A stretch of DNA of 47,284 nucleotides from Chara braunii (GCA_003427395.1 BFEA01000105.1:2518970-2566253), one strand, 5' to 3'. Counted from the first letter of the stretch, positions 33,148 to 44,018 are shown. Numbers and translations are program-made. The notes: generated by a model not told the origin, from the letters alone.

Positions 33148-33322
33148 TTTTTTTTTTTTTTTTTTTAAGTCCAGTTTTTTTTTTTATATAGGAAAAAGCC
33201 CTTATCCAAGGCCACTATCCTGGTGGTGGTGAGAGAATCACTAGAATTGAGGCCTTGGCTGCCGGGCGGCTCTATCTATTTGTGGAGAGCAGCATCTGCT
33301 GGAAACTGGGTCCAGCGTCCCT
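33148..33322 (-). mobile_element. Short poly(A)-tailed repeat (SINE-like), copy 1
   Basis: On the plus strand a T-run (33148-33166 and 33175-33185) precedes a body ending in the shared core CTGGAAACTGGGTCCAGCGTCC (33299-33320). The core folds into a hairpin with GCTGGA/TCCAGC arms. Read on the minus strand it is a body with a 3' poly(A) tail. Confidence 0.6.
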
Positions 33323-33532
33323 GTGGCGCATCAGTTATGCACATGTTGGGGCTGTTGGCCTTTTCCCCACGATTCCAGAGCACCCACTATCCCACGGGGC
33401 TGCTATGAATACCCATCCCTTTCCTGCGCTCCTATTCTACCGGTCCAGCCCCCTCCAGGGGGATTGCCCTGTTTTCCTATTGCTTTCCATTCCCCCATCT
33501 GTCCACCAGGTGTTAACTGCTCCCAGGAACCT

Positions 33533-33770
33533 GCAGCCCCCCTGTTCTCGTTAAGCCCTTTTTAAACCCTCCGCCATTAGTCGCCTACTGGCGGCCGCTC
33601 GTCCGTTTCAACCCCACTGCCAACAGCTTTCTGCAGTCCACCCCTTTGCTTGCAGCTCCCCTGGTTTTCTTAAGCCCTTCTTAAACCCTCCTTCATCAGT
33701 CTCCTACTACCAGCCACTCGCCAGTTTCAACCCCACTGCCATCACATTTCTGCAGTCCGACCACTCGCCT
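33533..33770. repeat. 119-bp tandem duplication
   Basis: Units 33533-33651 and 33652-33770 share GCAGCYCCCCTG, TTTAAACCCTCC or TTAAACCCTCC, and TTTCAACCCCACTGCCA at equal spacing. Confidence 0.8.
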
Positions 33771-33826
33771 GCTCCAGAGGATCAATGGTGGCAGTCTATG
33801 GCTTTTTAGGCTTGGAGTCATAAAAC

Positions 33827-33829
<3 letters not shown>

Positions 33830-33858
<29 letters not shown>

Positions 33859-33887
33859 NTTTTTTTTTTTTTTTTTTTTTTTTTTTT
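33830..33887. repeat. 58-base poly-T tract containing the only ambiguous base
   Basis: An uninterrupted T-run with a single n at 33859. It is either the poly(A) tail of a minus-strand retroposon or an assembly-collapsed homopolymer; its true length is uncertain. Confidence 0.9.
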
Positions 33888-34899
33888 GTTACCGTTTCAT
33901 TCTGTTGGTCTTCAGCAGTTCCTGGGGGTAGTGCCCTTACTCTATCCATCCCCTTGTTTTCAACCTTGAAGTTCCCTCAGGCCGCTATTTTCTCCCTTTC
34001 GGTCCCCTCCGACTTCCGGGTCTTGTTTTTGCCACTGTCTGGGCTCAACTCCTGTATTTAAAATGTGGTCCCACTTCCCAGTCCATCCCAAATCCAGGCA
34101 TCAGCAGCCCACCCGTTTGATTGCTTTTCTAACCTTTCCTAGCGGCTGACACTTGTCATTTCTTGTGAAGCCCATTTCATGCATGTGACGGACCCGCATG
34201 GATGGCGGTCCGTCAGGCTGTAGATGGAGGGTTTAGGAAGTACGAGATGGAGATGAAGCTGGAGAACGTGCGTGTTCAACACGCGCGTACTCCAAAGTGT
34301 GCAGAATGAAGAATGAATGAAAACAGACTGCGGCTGGGGTATACCCCCAGCGGACTGATTGAACTGGACTGGACTGGCCTGGTACCGACAGTGGTACCGG
34401 GCAGGAGTGGATTGGACTGAAACAACACACGGCCTGTTCCCACAGGCCGAACAGGAAAATAGCCTGATAGGCCCTAGCTGTAGGCCAGGGCAGATAGAGG
34501 CCCGTTGCACGATCCTTATACCTGTAATGGATTGCACAAGCCATAAACAAGCTATCCACAAAAGCAGCGGAACTCTGCAATAAAGAAAGCTGAAAAATCT
34601 AGGATGCGGAACAAGCTTCATGCGGAGTCCATGCAATGCAGCCTAAGCTACATAATGTCAAATGAAAAACAAATGTCTGGTATACACATGTCAAATCCTA
34701 ACTAACAGCAAAAAATGACATGTAGCAAAATACAATCCTAAAGTCCTGGAGGCAATTGCCTCAGTGTTGAAAGGAAAAGAGAGCAATATGTCACAAGGTA
34801 ATGTCCTGTCGTTGAACCACTAAGAGTGGGATGGTCTCATAGCCTCATAGGGGGTGAATGCAGAATAAAAATTGAAACTCCTAAGGGCAGTCACATACG
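33888..34899. other. Unassigned stretch with one strong hairpin
   Basis: No supported gene. A 165-codon minus-strand ORF (34139-34636) has no recognisable motif. A perfect hairpin lies at 34186-34215 (TGACGGACC, 12-base loop, GGTCCGTCA). Confidence 0.4.
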
Positions 34900-36442
34900 A
34901 GTTAAGTTATGTCATTAGGCTCAAGGTGAGGGAGTGGTAGTGATGCAAAACCAATGACCCTAACAGATAGACCATCAAGGCGGGTAATGCTCGGCGAAAG
35001 GGTGACACCATGCAGGGTTGACCATGAAATGGGAGCCTGGAATCGGGTGGACATATGCCTAACTGAAGGTATGCAATGACCGACACTAGGGTGATGAGGG
35101 ATGCAGTGGGTGAGGGAAACACGCACACAAATCACCGACTGGGGGAGGGAGTTAGATCTGAGAGCAGGGAAGCCAAGATAACGCTACGGTTCCAATGTCT
35201 ATGTGATACCAAGGGAGATCCCAAGTCAAAAAGACCCAGCTAGGTGAGAACCATCCTGCAACACATGCAAGGGAATGTACACGGTAGGGTGGTGGCATGA
35301 GGGAGTCACGTCCAAAGTAGTTGAAGATGATAAGGTAGTTGAAGTCAAGGGCAGTGAGCCTCTATCTACCTTGGTCATGGGGACAAGGTGATGGGGGATT
35401 TCCGGGACGTCAATATTTTGAATATTGGGGTTGACTCTAATAGTTGTTGCCAAGGTTTCCATCACTATGACAAACAACAGGGGGACGATGGGATCTCCCT
35501 ACCTGACTGACCGTTGAAGGGGGAAGGGATCGGACAAGTGTCCATTAACCAAATGTTGGTTGTGGCCATGAGATGAAGTATATCTACTCATTTACAGGTC
35601 CGCAATTCATTTTTTGCAGACAATGGTCGAGAAATCCTCAGTCCACATGATCATATGCTTTTTGAAATCGATGAACAACACGTCCGCTTCCGTCCCCCTC
35701 TGTCTTGCATATTTTATGGTTTCACTCACAAATAAGATATTGTCATGTATATTTCTTTCTGGTATGAAACCAGACTCGTGGGGTGAATAAGGTGTGTCAT
35801 ATTAGTGAGGGTTTTAGCCACCATTTTATATGGCACATACAACAAGTCCAGGTTGTTGTAGAGGCTGACTACTAGGCATACGACATGTCTGTCAGCACGT
35901 GATCATTTAATTATCTCGACGTATTGCCTAATCGGTCTCCTATGAGACACCCTCCCCCCCCTTACTCATCTTCATGATCCCCGGCGCATCCCTACTCCAA
36001 GTCCTACCTGAGTATACCCAGGATCATCACCCATTGTAGTGATCTTTGACCAGACAACGGTTAAAGTAGGCATCAGGGCTAAGCTGGTTCTCACCTCCCT
36101 CCCAAACCTCCATTGAAGCACTATGGAACGAGCCACGTCGTACCGGGCACTTGGAGCGATGGGGGTAAGCAAGCCACTACAAGCCCAATAGGTGAACCCT
36201 AGTTTTTCCTTTTTTTTTTTAAGAGATCCTAACCTTATAATCATGAGATCCCTCTGGTTATTCCTCAAATTCTTGCGGAGGTTATTCAAACCTAGAGCAT
36301 TTCCAGTTCTCGTTCTCAATAGACTTATTGGAGGGTCAACCCTTCTATTGGAATCATCCTCAAAATGCCTAAATATTGGATCGGAGAGTCTGGAACGGAG
36401 GGTATTTGGAGGTTGAGCTACCAGGGACCGTTTCGTTCCCAA
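34900..36442 (-). pseudogene. LINE ORF2 fragment with reverse transcriptase domain
   Basis: On the minus strand the RT palm is readable in pieces. VPYKMVAKTLTN at about 35840-35805 is the start of the domain. VLFIDFKKAYDHVDW around 35680-35633 is catalytic motif A (aspartate in F-I-D-F), broken by a one-base deletion. SVRxGDPIVPLLFVIVMET at about 35515-35460 has a TAG where Gln is expected. The F/Y-x-DD motif C was not found to the left, so the RT is truncated or too decayed. The ORF 36442-35972 upstream would be the linker between endonuclease and RT, and the short ORFs at 35477-34902 are degenerate downstream sequence. Confidence 0.8.
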
Positions 36443-36498
36443 ACAACAACATACCGGTCATTCGATTGATTGACCCCAGGACAAGGACTTACAAACTC

Positions 36499-36638
36499 TT
36501 TTTTTTCCCTTTTTTTTTTTAAGACTCTGTAGGACTTGATAGGGGGGGTGATATGAGCATCTCCCTCTGCTAGATCCTAGCAGGTCACTCCATCTATTGG
36601 TGGGGAGCTGGACCTGCTGGAAACTGGGTCCAACGTCC
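36499..36638 (-). mobile_element. Short poly(A)-tailed repeat, copy 2
   Basis: T-runs at 36499-36530 are followed by a body with CATCTATTGGTGGGGAGCTG and the core CTGGAAACTGGGTCCAACGTCC (36617-36638). Confidence 0.65.
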
Positions 36639-36807
36639 GTCATTTACAAATTTGAAATTTGGAATTGTTACAACTTGTCTAGGAGCTGTAGATATGAAGA
36701 CCTCAGACTAGTGGAAAACTAAGCCTCTTGACCCTCTTCACCCTTTTCTGGGCACCAGATCTCTCTCCTAAGTACTAGCTCTGATCCCACTCCCTATTAG
36801 GGGTCCG

Positions 36808-37005
36808 TTTTTTTTTGTTTTTTTTTAACAACAACGGGCCCAGTGCCCAAGGCTTGTATTACTCAAGGAATAAAATTCGAGGCCGAGGTCCTCACAATCT
36901 ACCTGGAAGAATAGAGTGGACGAGACACACTGGCAGCCTTGGCCAGCTTAGCTTATGAGATCATAAAAAAAAGTCACTGTGCCGGAAACCGGGTCTACAA
37001 CGTCC
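36808..37005 (-). mobile_element. Short poly(A)-tailed repeat, diverged copy 3
   Basis: T-runs at 36808-36826, a body with its own sequence, and the degenerate core CCGGAAACCGGGTCTACAACGTCC without long exact runs (36982-37005). Confidence 0.45.
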
Positions 37006-37324
37006 TAAAAAAAAGGGGGCCTGCCTCTTTCTCCATCTCGCCGGATGCCATAGTTTTCACAGAAAGCTAGCAACCCCTCTGCTACCCCATGGCCTGCTCA
37101 AGATACTCAGACTACCAGCATTGACCACCCCAAGCAAAAGAAAGGGGGGTTAACCGAACAGCAAATAAGAGACAGATATGTACATCAAAGGAGTCCTCCC
37201 CAGGGGGCTCCAGAGACGAGTTTCATATGTGGGCATCTATAGGTGTACATAATATACAAAATTGTACCTAATTTGTATGTGTGTCTGCACATGTATGTGG
37301 ATGTAAAGGAGACCAGGTTAAAAG

Positions 37325-39025
37325 TTAAACGTTCAGGACAGAATCTCTGCCAGAGAAAGAGCATGAGGTGGGAAGGGGTATGGGAAATCTGAGGGAGGGC
37401 GTAGTGGGAACGAGGGTTCTATGTTTGTCCTGTCCTTGAAAACTAGACGGTTGTCTCTCATTTTTTCTAAATCTTGCAGCCCCTCTCCCATGTCTCCACT
37501 CCATTCTACTTTTGCAATCCATCCTTCTCTCCCCCCTCACACCCATTCTATGTAAAATGTTGTAATCCGTCTCCTAACATCTCCAATTTGTCTAAAGAGG
37601 TCTAATTGTCATTGTGTCCAACTATCTTTGTGTGAGTTCAAGGTGCACCTGCTGCTGAATCTGTTCTGTAATCTCTGACCCCTCCACTTGTGCCTTCTCC
37701 ATGACTAGGGTGCACCTCTACCACCAAAGTGTCCATATCACCGCCCTCCTTCCTAATTTGTACATAACATTTTTCTCTGCAAAGGTCGTGGTTGTTCCTG
37801 CCAACGGCCAATTCCCAGCCAATATGGTTTGCCATGACCAAGGTCAGGGGATGTCAGATTCCATTTTCCGCCATATGCGGTCCCACCATCTCCATATGAA
37901 TTGGGCAATCGGACATTGCATAAAAATATGTTCAATGGTCTCCGCCTTCTTATGGAAAGGGAAAAGACTCTCGCACCGCTGACACCATGGAAGCAGTATA
38001 CCTCTTTGTTCGAGGTTGGTACGGTCAGTCAACCAGTAGCGGTGGGCGATCTGCTACTGTAGGGAGGTGATTTTCATGGGCTTGATTTTTGTTTCTTAAA
38101 CCATTGGATTGGTGACAGGAGGGTGCGGTCCACATTTAGGTGTCTGACTCATCTATCGTTAATCGTATCTCTCAAATGTCGTTTGGGTCTGAGCATTTTG
38201 TAGGTTGATTTGACCGATAACTGGTGCAGGCTAATCTGACCTACTTTGGGGGGTCCCCTCTTTTGGGGGGGGGTCCATGTCCATTCTACCGGGTCCATAG
38301 CCAGATCCTGGATTGGTTTGCATAGCTGGAACACCACCCTCTGTCCCTTCTCCTTTATAACTCTCACTTGGTGCACTGCGGCTTTCTCTTTCCATTCGGA
38401 GGGTGCTCTATTCCCTTGGACGGTGCTTGCTTTGGTGATGGTGTAGTGTTCGACCAAGACTGTTTGGGGTGAGACCATATGTATCTGGCCAATCCTCAGC
38501 GGGGTCTTTGTGCTTGCCACCCAATCGCCTATTCTCAAGGTGGGGCCACGTTTAAAAATTTGATACCATTCCAGTGACTTCAATAAGGTTGACTTCAATA
38601 AGTTAATCCAAAAGCTCCTCTACATGGTGGCAGTACCTTAGGGTTTCCCCCAACTGGTCTCCTGTTTTCCAGTCCTGTCTCTCGTTGTCCAAGAGATCCC
38701 CGACCCTAAGTACACCACGTTTAACCCAACTCTTCCAGGGCAAGGATGAGCTTGTCATGACGCAGCCCCTCGGGTCTGTCACCCATCGATTTCCAAAGAG
38801 GGGTTGTCGGTGGACTTCCTCCCAATGGTTGGGGTGGGTCCTCTCTGGGAGCAGAAGTTTGCGCCAGGTTTCCAGCAGATATGGCCAAAAGTTGTCCATC
38901 GTCTGACCCTCGCCATCCAGCCCCTCCCTTCCTTGTGGGAGCTTACGTGGGATCATCCAGAATCCGTCCTCCAGCCATGTCAGTGGGTGGATCGTATGGG
39001 GGGTTGTCGGGGCCAGCCATGCCAA
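37325..39025 (-). pseudogene. LINE ORF2 C-terminal half with zinc-binding RT domain
   Basis: Reading leftwards: 39025-38603 (PLFGNRWVTDP, SWVKRGVLRVGDLLDNE) and 38598-38149 correspond to the post-RT region of L1-like ORF2. 38032-37844 holds the zf-RVT domain, with WCQRC, then EHIFMQC (C-x2-C...H-x4-C) and WRWW. A frame change follows, and the C-terminal tail at about 37546-37325 (KVEW, then FPYPFPPH in a shifted frame) closes the protein. Stops and frameshifts separate the blocks. The endonuclease and RT are not attached. Confidence 0.82.
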
Positions 39026-39083
39026 ATGTTTCGTCCATGAGTTGAACTTGCCAATGACCTATCTAATTTCTCACACCTGAACC

Positions 39084-39870
39084 TTACTCACACCCAAACC
39101 ATGATCTCTGAACCATACTTCTTGAATGAGGAGGGAAGGGGCCCGGGAAATCTAACAGAGGTCTCATAGGGTCATTTGGATCAACCACAGTCCATTCTCC
39201 AAACTTCAAGCAATAATCCCTGCGCACTTTTTTAAAGTCCCCTCTCTTAGTCCGTTCCCACTTGACCTGTCCCATTTTGCCCCCTTGGTGTCTCCCAAGC
39301 CAGCGGCCACTAACGTTTTTGATTTGCTTCAGAATTTCATTACTTGAGTGTAAGTGTTTAATTCTTTCTTGAGTATGCTCCCATTTTGTTCTGACTTCTG
39401 TTTGAATTTCTTGTTTGATTGTGTCTGTGAATTTAGGTCCCTCTAGCCTTGCCCCTTCCATTTCGTAGGTACATCTTCTTAGCCAGATAGCCCATCATAT
39501 TGCTCTTCCCCCAATAGTAAACAGATTGTGAGTGAGCTCATCATATGGGTCTGAGTTCCATGATTCAAGCAAAATTGTCTTCTAGTCCCATGGCCATTGG
39601 CATAGGCGGCCAAAATGTTGCGAAATTTGGTCCCAGTGGCACCACCTCCAAAGCCATATGGCACCCAGGCATTGTAAGAATACATGTTCAACGGTTTCAG
39701 GAATAGTTCCAGATGGGAAGCAAGCCTTACAGAATCTACACCATGGGGCTGTCAAAACCCTGTTCTAGCATGGTTCGATCTATCAACCAATCATTAGTAG
39801 GGAGGCAACGGTGTTCAATTTGCCATTGAAGTGAGGCCACCTTCGCTGGTTTAGATTTCATAATTTGAAA
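39084..39870 (-). pseudogene. Second LINE ORF2 C-terminal fragment (zf-RVT plus tail)
   Basis: At about 39755-39640 the minus strand encodes WCRFC...ETVEHVFLQC...WRWCHW, the zf-RVT signature. It is homologous to 38032-37844 but clearly diverged. After an in-frame break the ORF 39461-39084 gives the tail, ending RRDYCLKFGEWTVV and DFPGPFPPH. Upstream to 39870 the peptide WLIDRTMLEQ matches WLTDRTNLEQ of the other copy. Confidence 0.8.
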
Positions 39871-39884
39871 CCATTGGAAGACCA

Positions 39885-39937
39885 GGGGGGAAGGTGGCCG
39901 TTGGGGGGAGTGGGGGGAGTGGGGGGGGTTGGGGGGG
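39885..39937 (+). other. G-quadruplex-prone G-run cluster
   Basis: Five G-runs of 6, 6, 6, 8 and 7 bases (39885-39890, 39903-39908, 39912-39917, 39921-39928, 39931-39937), separated in the last four cases by 2-3 base loops. A further G-rich/C-rich stretch continues to 39980. Confidence 0.8.
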
Positions 39938-40320
39938 TTGTGCGGGTTGCACTTGGCCCCCCGGCTGGGGGGGCAGGGGGGAGTCGAGTATCGTGTGACA
40001 TATCAGGGTGGTGGATGTCAGGAGGCTGCATTGCCAATGGGACCCTGGTTTGCTGTTCCAAATGTCGGTTACTCATTTCAAACGGTGGTGTTTTAAGTTG
40101 TGTTCCTTGTGGTGTATCATTTCCCTGTTAGCTCCTTGCCTCTTTTAGTCGGCGGTCTTAATGGGGAGCACAAAGGGGGGGTCGTCCCATTGGTTGTGCT
40201 CTTCCAGCTCGTTGTCCTCCAACAGGACCTGCATGAAGATCAGGACCCTGCTCAGCGTCCAGGCAAAGTTTTTCCTAACAAGTGCTGTAGAAAGCTCCAT
40301 GAGTTGAAGGTGGGTGAACC

Positions 40321-40716
40321 ATGACTCACAAATCTAAAACGAGCTTTAGGTGGTTCTGTTCAATGAAATCAAAGATATGTGAAAGGAAATCAATACTTTC
40401 TCAGAAGAATGGGTGGGAGGAACAAGGGGGATGGATAGCAGAGATCGAGTGGGAAGGTGGTCAATGCGATGAAACAGAGGGGATCACAAGGGACTATCCG
40501 TCGACATTCCATGGCTGGACCACAACTGAAGCTTCCATTCCACTGCGCTCGCCGTCAGATTTCCCCGACCCGTTCCTCCACGCAGCAATGGTTCGTATGC
40601 GAGGCACAATTCCTTCAAACACAGATGAGCCGGTACAAACAAGGTTATCACAGATTCTGAAGGAGGTGGCCAATATAGTTGGAGCTGCTACTGCCCATCT
40701 CGCGGCTAGTAGATAG
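40321..40716 (+). pseudogene. LINE ORF2 C-terminal tail, plus strand
   Basis: The 131-codon ORF carries GGWIAEIEWEGG, TRDYPSTF and SDFPDPF in the same order and spacing as the minus-strand LINE tails at 43217-43385, 39084-39461 and 37325-37546. It is the only plus-strand copy of this tail in the window. Two short poly(A)-tailed repeats follow it downstream. Confidence 0.7.
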
Positions 40717-40788
40717 GCTGAAGAGGCTGAGTTTGGTGAAATCTTGTGGTGCTTTTCTGGTGTGCATTATACATCCTTTTTTTGGGAT

Positions 40789-40922
40789 GCTGGACCCGGT
40801 TTTCAGCAGGGGGCACTGCTCACCAATAGACACCGAGCAACCAGAGAGAGGCATACTGGGGGGAAGATGCTCATACCACTCCCCCCAGTAGACCCTGTCA
40901 GTTTTCAAAGGGAAAAGAAACG
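40789..40922 (+). mobile_element. Short poly(A)-tailed repeat, copy 4 (plus orientation)
   Basis: It starts with GCTGGACCCGGTTTTCAGC, continues with CACCAATAGA, and ends in an A-rich tail (40904-40922). Opposite orientation to the copies at 33148, 36499, 41669 and 42376. Confidence 0.6.
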
Positions 40923-40948
40923 TAGTATGAAGGGGCCCGGATGCCAGT

Positions 40949-41102
40949 GCTGGACCTGCTTTTCAGCAGGTGCAGCTCCCCGTAAATAGATTGGAGCCAT
41001 CATACAAATGGGTGGAGCCTGCTTACCGAGGCTGCTTTTATCACCTCATCCCCCCCGATGCATGCTGTCCTGGAAAAGAGGGAAAAAAAGAAAAGAAAAG
41101 AA
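40949..41102 (+). mobile_element. Short poly(A)-tailed repeat, copy 5 (plus orientation)
   Basis: GCTGGACCTGCTTTTCAGC at the left, GTAAATAGATTGGAGCC, and an A/G-rich tail at 41071-41102. It lies 26 bp after copy 4 in the same orientation. Confidence 0.6.
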
Positions 41103-41111
41103 GGAATTGTG

Positions 41112-41138
41112 CTTCTTCTTCTTCTTCTTCTTCTTCTT
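41112..41138. repeat. (TTC)n microsatellite followed by T-runs
   Basis: Nine CTT/TTC units, then interrupted T-runs to about 41152. Confidence 0.95.
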
Positions 41139-41630
41139 TTTTCTTTTTTTTTCAAACAGCACGTCCTCCTGAGACGAGACATAAGGTAGGTTGTCATTCA
41201 ATGGCATTTAGAAGGAGGAGAAAGAAAATGGTTGTATTTCAGCCAATCGGGCTCCACCACATATTGAATTTGCCAATGCCCTCACCGCTCCACCAAAGCC
41301 AGTCCTGGAGTTTCAAGTGCCCTCGCCAGGAGACACAGAAAATTTAATTTGAAGAAATTGCTGTGTCATCCCCAATTTTCTAGGGCGCATCCTAGAGAAG
41401 TTTTCACATTTGTTTTCACGGAGTCGTCTTCTCGACGCTGTGGAATGACGAAAATTCATTTTTGGGGTTCTTGTAGATGTGTCTAAGGAGACCCTTATCA
41501 ACAATTTGCCACATCAGGTGGGTGATAACATTCATGTCCAGTCCTGCCCTTCCTCTTGGCTCCTGCTATGTCCAGCCAAAAACAATAATAATAATAAAAT
41601 TAAAAAAAAGCATTGAACCACATGTGTTGA

Positions 41631-41968
41631 ATGATTGCCTCGTTCCTGGTGACATCTTGGCGACGTCCTTTTTTTTTCTTTTTTTTTTTTTAAAGAAACT
41701 GCCGGAGCGGGTGCTAGGGGTGCTGATAAGAGCAGGCACCACTAGCACTTTTCGGGGAGGCTCCATCTATTGCTGGGGAGCAGCACCTGCTGGAAATCGG
41801 GTCCAGCATAATGATTGCCTCTTTCCTTTTCGAAGTCCGCATGATTGTTTCTTTCCTCTTTTGAATTCCTGGTGACGTCCCAATGATTGCCTCTTTCCTC
41901 TCTCGGATTTCGGGGTGACGTTCCCATGATTGCCGCTTTCCTCTTTCGGATTCCCGGCAAAGTCCAGG
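41631..41968. repeat. About 42-bp tandem repeat, split by a retroposon
   Basis: Units beginning ATGATTGCCTCTTTCC or variants start at 41631, 41811, 41841, 41883 and 41926; complete units are 42-44 bp and contain GGTGACGTCC or a variant. The first unit is separated from the others by the repeat copy at 41669-41807. Confidence 0.8.
41669..41807 (-). mobile_element. Short poly(A)-tailed repeat, copy 6, inside the 42-bp array
   Basis: T-runs 41669-41691, then GCTAGGGGTGCTGATAAGAG, CTCCATCTATTGCTGGGGAG and CTGGAAATCGGGTCCAGC. Minus-strand orientation. Confidence 0.65.
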
Positions 41969-42375
41969 GAATCTCATCCTGCCACATCGGCTTTCTTTGC
42001 TATTGCCTTATCCTGACTTGTTCAAGGGCATTATCACACTGCCAGTTCGCGGGATGCATCTGACTGCAGTTATGGGAAGACCTTGCGTTCTCTTCTCCTC
42101 TATTTTCTTTTTCTTTCTTTTCCTTTTCTGCCAGGTTCCTTCCTTGCTGCCATGGCCCCCCTCCTCCGCCCTTCCCGATTTCTCCCCCCTTGTTCTCCCA
42201 AATTGCTCCCTCATTTGTTCTGGCACAATCTTCAGCACTGAAATGCCATGAAGTAAAACAACAACGAATGACAATCCATCTTCTGCCTCATATTGTTACC
42301 TTGGAATAAAGAGATTCTGCATTTGTAAAAAGAAAAGTCCATGGTACACGCGTAAGGTGTTGATGAACACACCCG

Positions 42376-42513
42376 TTTTTTTTTTTTTTTTGAAGAAAAA
42401 AACCTCCCTCCAGTGCTAGCGGCGCTGGTAAAAGCAGACACCACAAGCACCCGGGGAGAGGCTCTATCTATTGGTGGGGTGCATCACCTGCTTGAAAACG
42501 GGTCCAGCGTCCC
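42376..42513 (-). mobile_element. Short poly(A)-tailed repeat, copy 7
   Basis: T-run 42376-42391, then GTGCTAGCGGCGCTGGTAAA (close to copy 6), CTCTATCTATTGGTGGGG and AACGGGTCCAGCGTCCC. Copies 6 and 7 align along their whole length, which defines the family best. Confidence 0.7.
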
Positions 42514-42699
42514 TTATACAAAATGATTCGGAAAATAGTCGGAAAGCACCTGAGGAAAATCAGGAGAGTATCTGGAAAAACGCCTGCCAGCATTGATTGC
42601 TCTGAGTTCAGAGGATTGATTGAGCTGGTTGTTGAAGGAGCGCAGCTAATGCCAACCTTCTCCCTTCCAGCTGTACCCGTCCTCCCTGCAAACTCTCAC

Positions 42700-42860
42700 A
42701 ACTGGAAGCCGGGTCCCGCATCCCTGGTTTGGAGACACGAAAAGGGACCACTCGTCTCCCCGCCCATCTCTAAACCAACCTTCCGCCCGGGTGAGCTCAG
42801 CATCCATCTCCAATCTGTTCGTGGGGAGCGCCATTGTGCTGAGAAACGGGCTCAGCGTCC
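42700..42860 (-). mobile_element. Two partial cores of the short repeat family
   Basis: CTGGAAGCCGGGTCCCGCATCC at 42702-42723 without a T-run, and a longer degenerate copy at 42801-42860 ending GGGCTCAGCGTCC. Both match only the 5' core of the family, so they are truncated or older insertions. Confidence 0.45.
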
Positions 42861-43149
42861 TTTTTTGCAAAGACACATGGACTGCCTCTTTAACCATTTC
42901 TCGGTGCGTAATTCTGCTTAGACAGCTAATAGTGCCTGTCCCCCTTCCTTGACCTGCAGCGTGGTTCGGGTACCCGTGGGAGCCACTGGGGGGCACCAGT
43001 CGTTCTTCCCTTCATCTCCTTACCCGCCCCTCTCCTTCCAGGCTATATTCTTTTACGAAAAGACGAGAGTTTTACTCAGAAGGACTTGAGTCTGCCCTTT
43101 TTCTTGAAACAGGAAGCTCACATTCTAATTTCAAGGGCCAACAGGTGTG

Positions 43150-43382
43150 GTGGGAAGGGATCCGGGAAGTCTTCCACTGGTCTCATGGGGGTTTCTGAGC
43201 CAATCTCCATCCAATTTTAAAACAGGAGGCGGTAGTCCCGGGGGAGGTCCCTTTCCCCCCTGTCCTCGTGAGGTTCCCTCCCCTCTGGCTCACCCCCTGA
43301 CCATCGCACCTCTGCCACCCATCCCCCTTGTTTCCCACCTAACCAATCTTTGGGAAAGAGGGAGTCAAGAACCCATTTGGTT
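43150..43382 (-). pseudogene. LINE ORF2 C-terminal tail, split by a SINE (left part)
   Basis: From 43382 leftwards the minus strand reads KDWLGGKQGGWVAEVRW, RDYRLLF, then after a TAG EDFPDPFPPH, matching the other three LINE tails. The right part of the same LINE lies at 44028-44200, beyond the SINE. The ORF that appears to run on to 43897 is antisense SINE sequence. Confidence 0.8.
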
Positions 43383-44018
43383 GGTTGTCCACAGTGGTTA
43401 GAGCACCGGTTGGAAATGTGCATTGTGGTATGAGGTTGCGTGTTCAAATCCGCAGCCTCACGCATGGACACCGGCAGGGCGTCAGAATGATGCACGACTG
43501 GACACACACCCCTTGAGCTGACGCATGGTGAGCTATTACAGACACTGCCTGCGCAGTGCCACCACCCAGGGGACTGTCCATGGTGTTGTATGTTGGGTCC
43601 TGGCCTATGAGAGGTTTGCCTGCTACAGTTACCAGTCGAATGAGGATTCAGGTACGGGTTTGTGGTTTGCTCATGTGTGTTGGTTACCTTAGGCTCTGCT
43701 TTAGAGCGGGGGGAGGACCTTAGGTGGGATGGGGTCCCATTTGGGGGGAGGGTTGGCTTGGGACAAGCTCTGCTGGAGGATACCGGTGGGGAACCTACAG
43801 TAGGGGATCCCGATAGGAGGGGTGTTAGTAGACAGACTCTGGTGGAGGAAATCATTGGGGAACCTGCAGTAGGGGCTGTCTGAGGGGGATCCTCCAAAGA
43901 TAGGATGGTCTAGGTCCCATAAATTAGTTGCTAAAAAGGTAGTACCTGTCGTGGGTCCAGAAACCGATCTCTACAACAACCTGGACTTCAAAAAAAAAAA
44001 AAAAAAAAAAAAAAAAAC
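43383..44018 (+). mobile_element. 636-bp tRNA-related SINE with 9-bp target duplication
   Basis: The head has RNA polymerase III promoter-like boxes: TGGTTAGAGCA (A box, 43395-43405) and GTTCAAATCC (B box, 43442-43451) in a T-arm-like hairpin. The body contains a diverged direct repeat of about 72 bp (GGGGAACCTRCAGTAGGGG near 43789 and 43859). The 3' end CTCTACAACAACCTGGACTT (43969-43988) runs into a poly(A) tail (43990-44018). Perfect CATTTGGTT duplications flank it (43374-43382 and 44019-44027). Removing the SINE restores continuity of the LINE tail around it. Intact tail and perfect duplication suggest a comparatively recent insertion. Confidence 0.88.

Noticed and set aside
34139-34636. 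165-codon minus-strand ORF
   Set aside because: No motif, no copy elsewhere in the window, and overlapping ORFs in other frames.
43383-43470. Functional tRNA gene
   Set aside because: A/B-box and T-arm-like parts are present, but acceptor and anticodon arms do not fold properly; it is a SINE head with poly(A) tail and target duplication.
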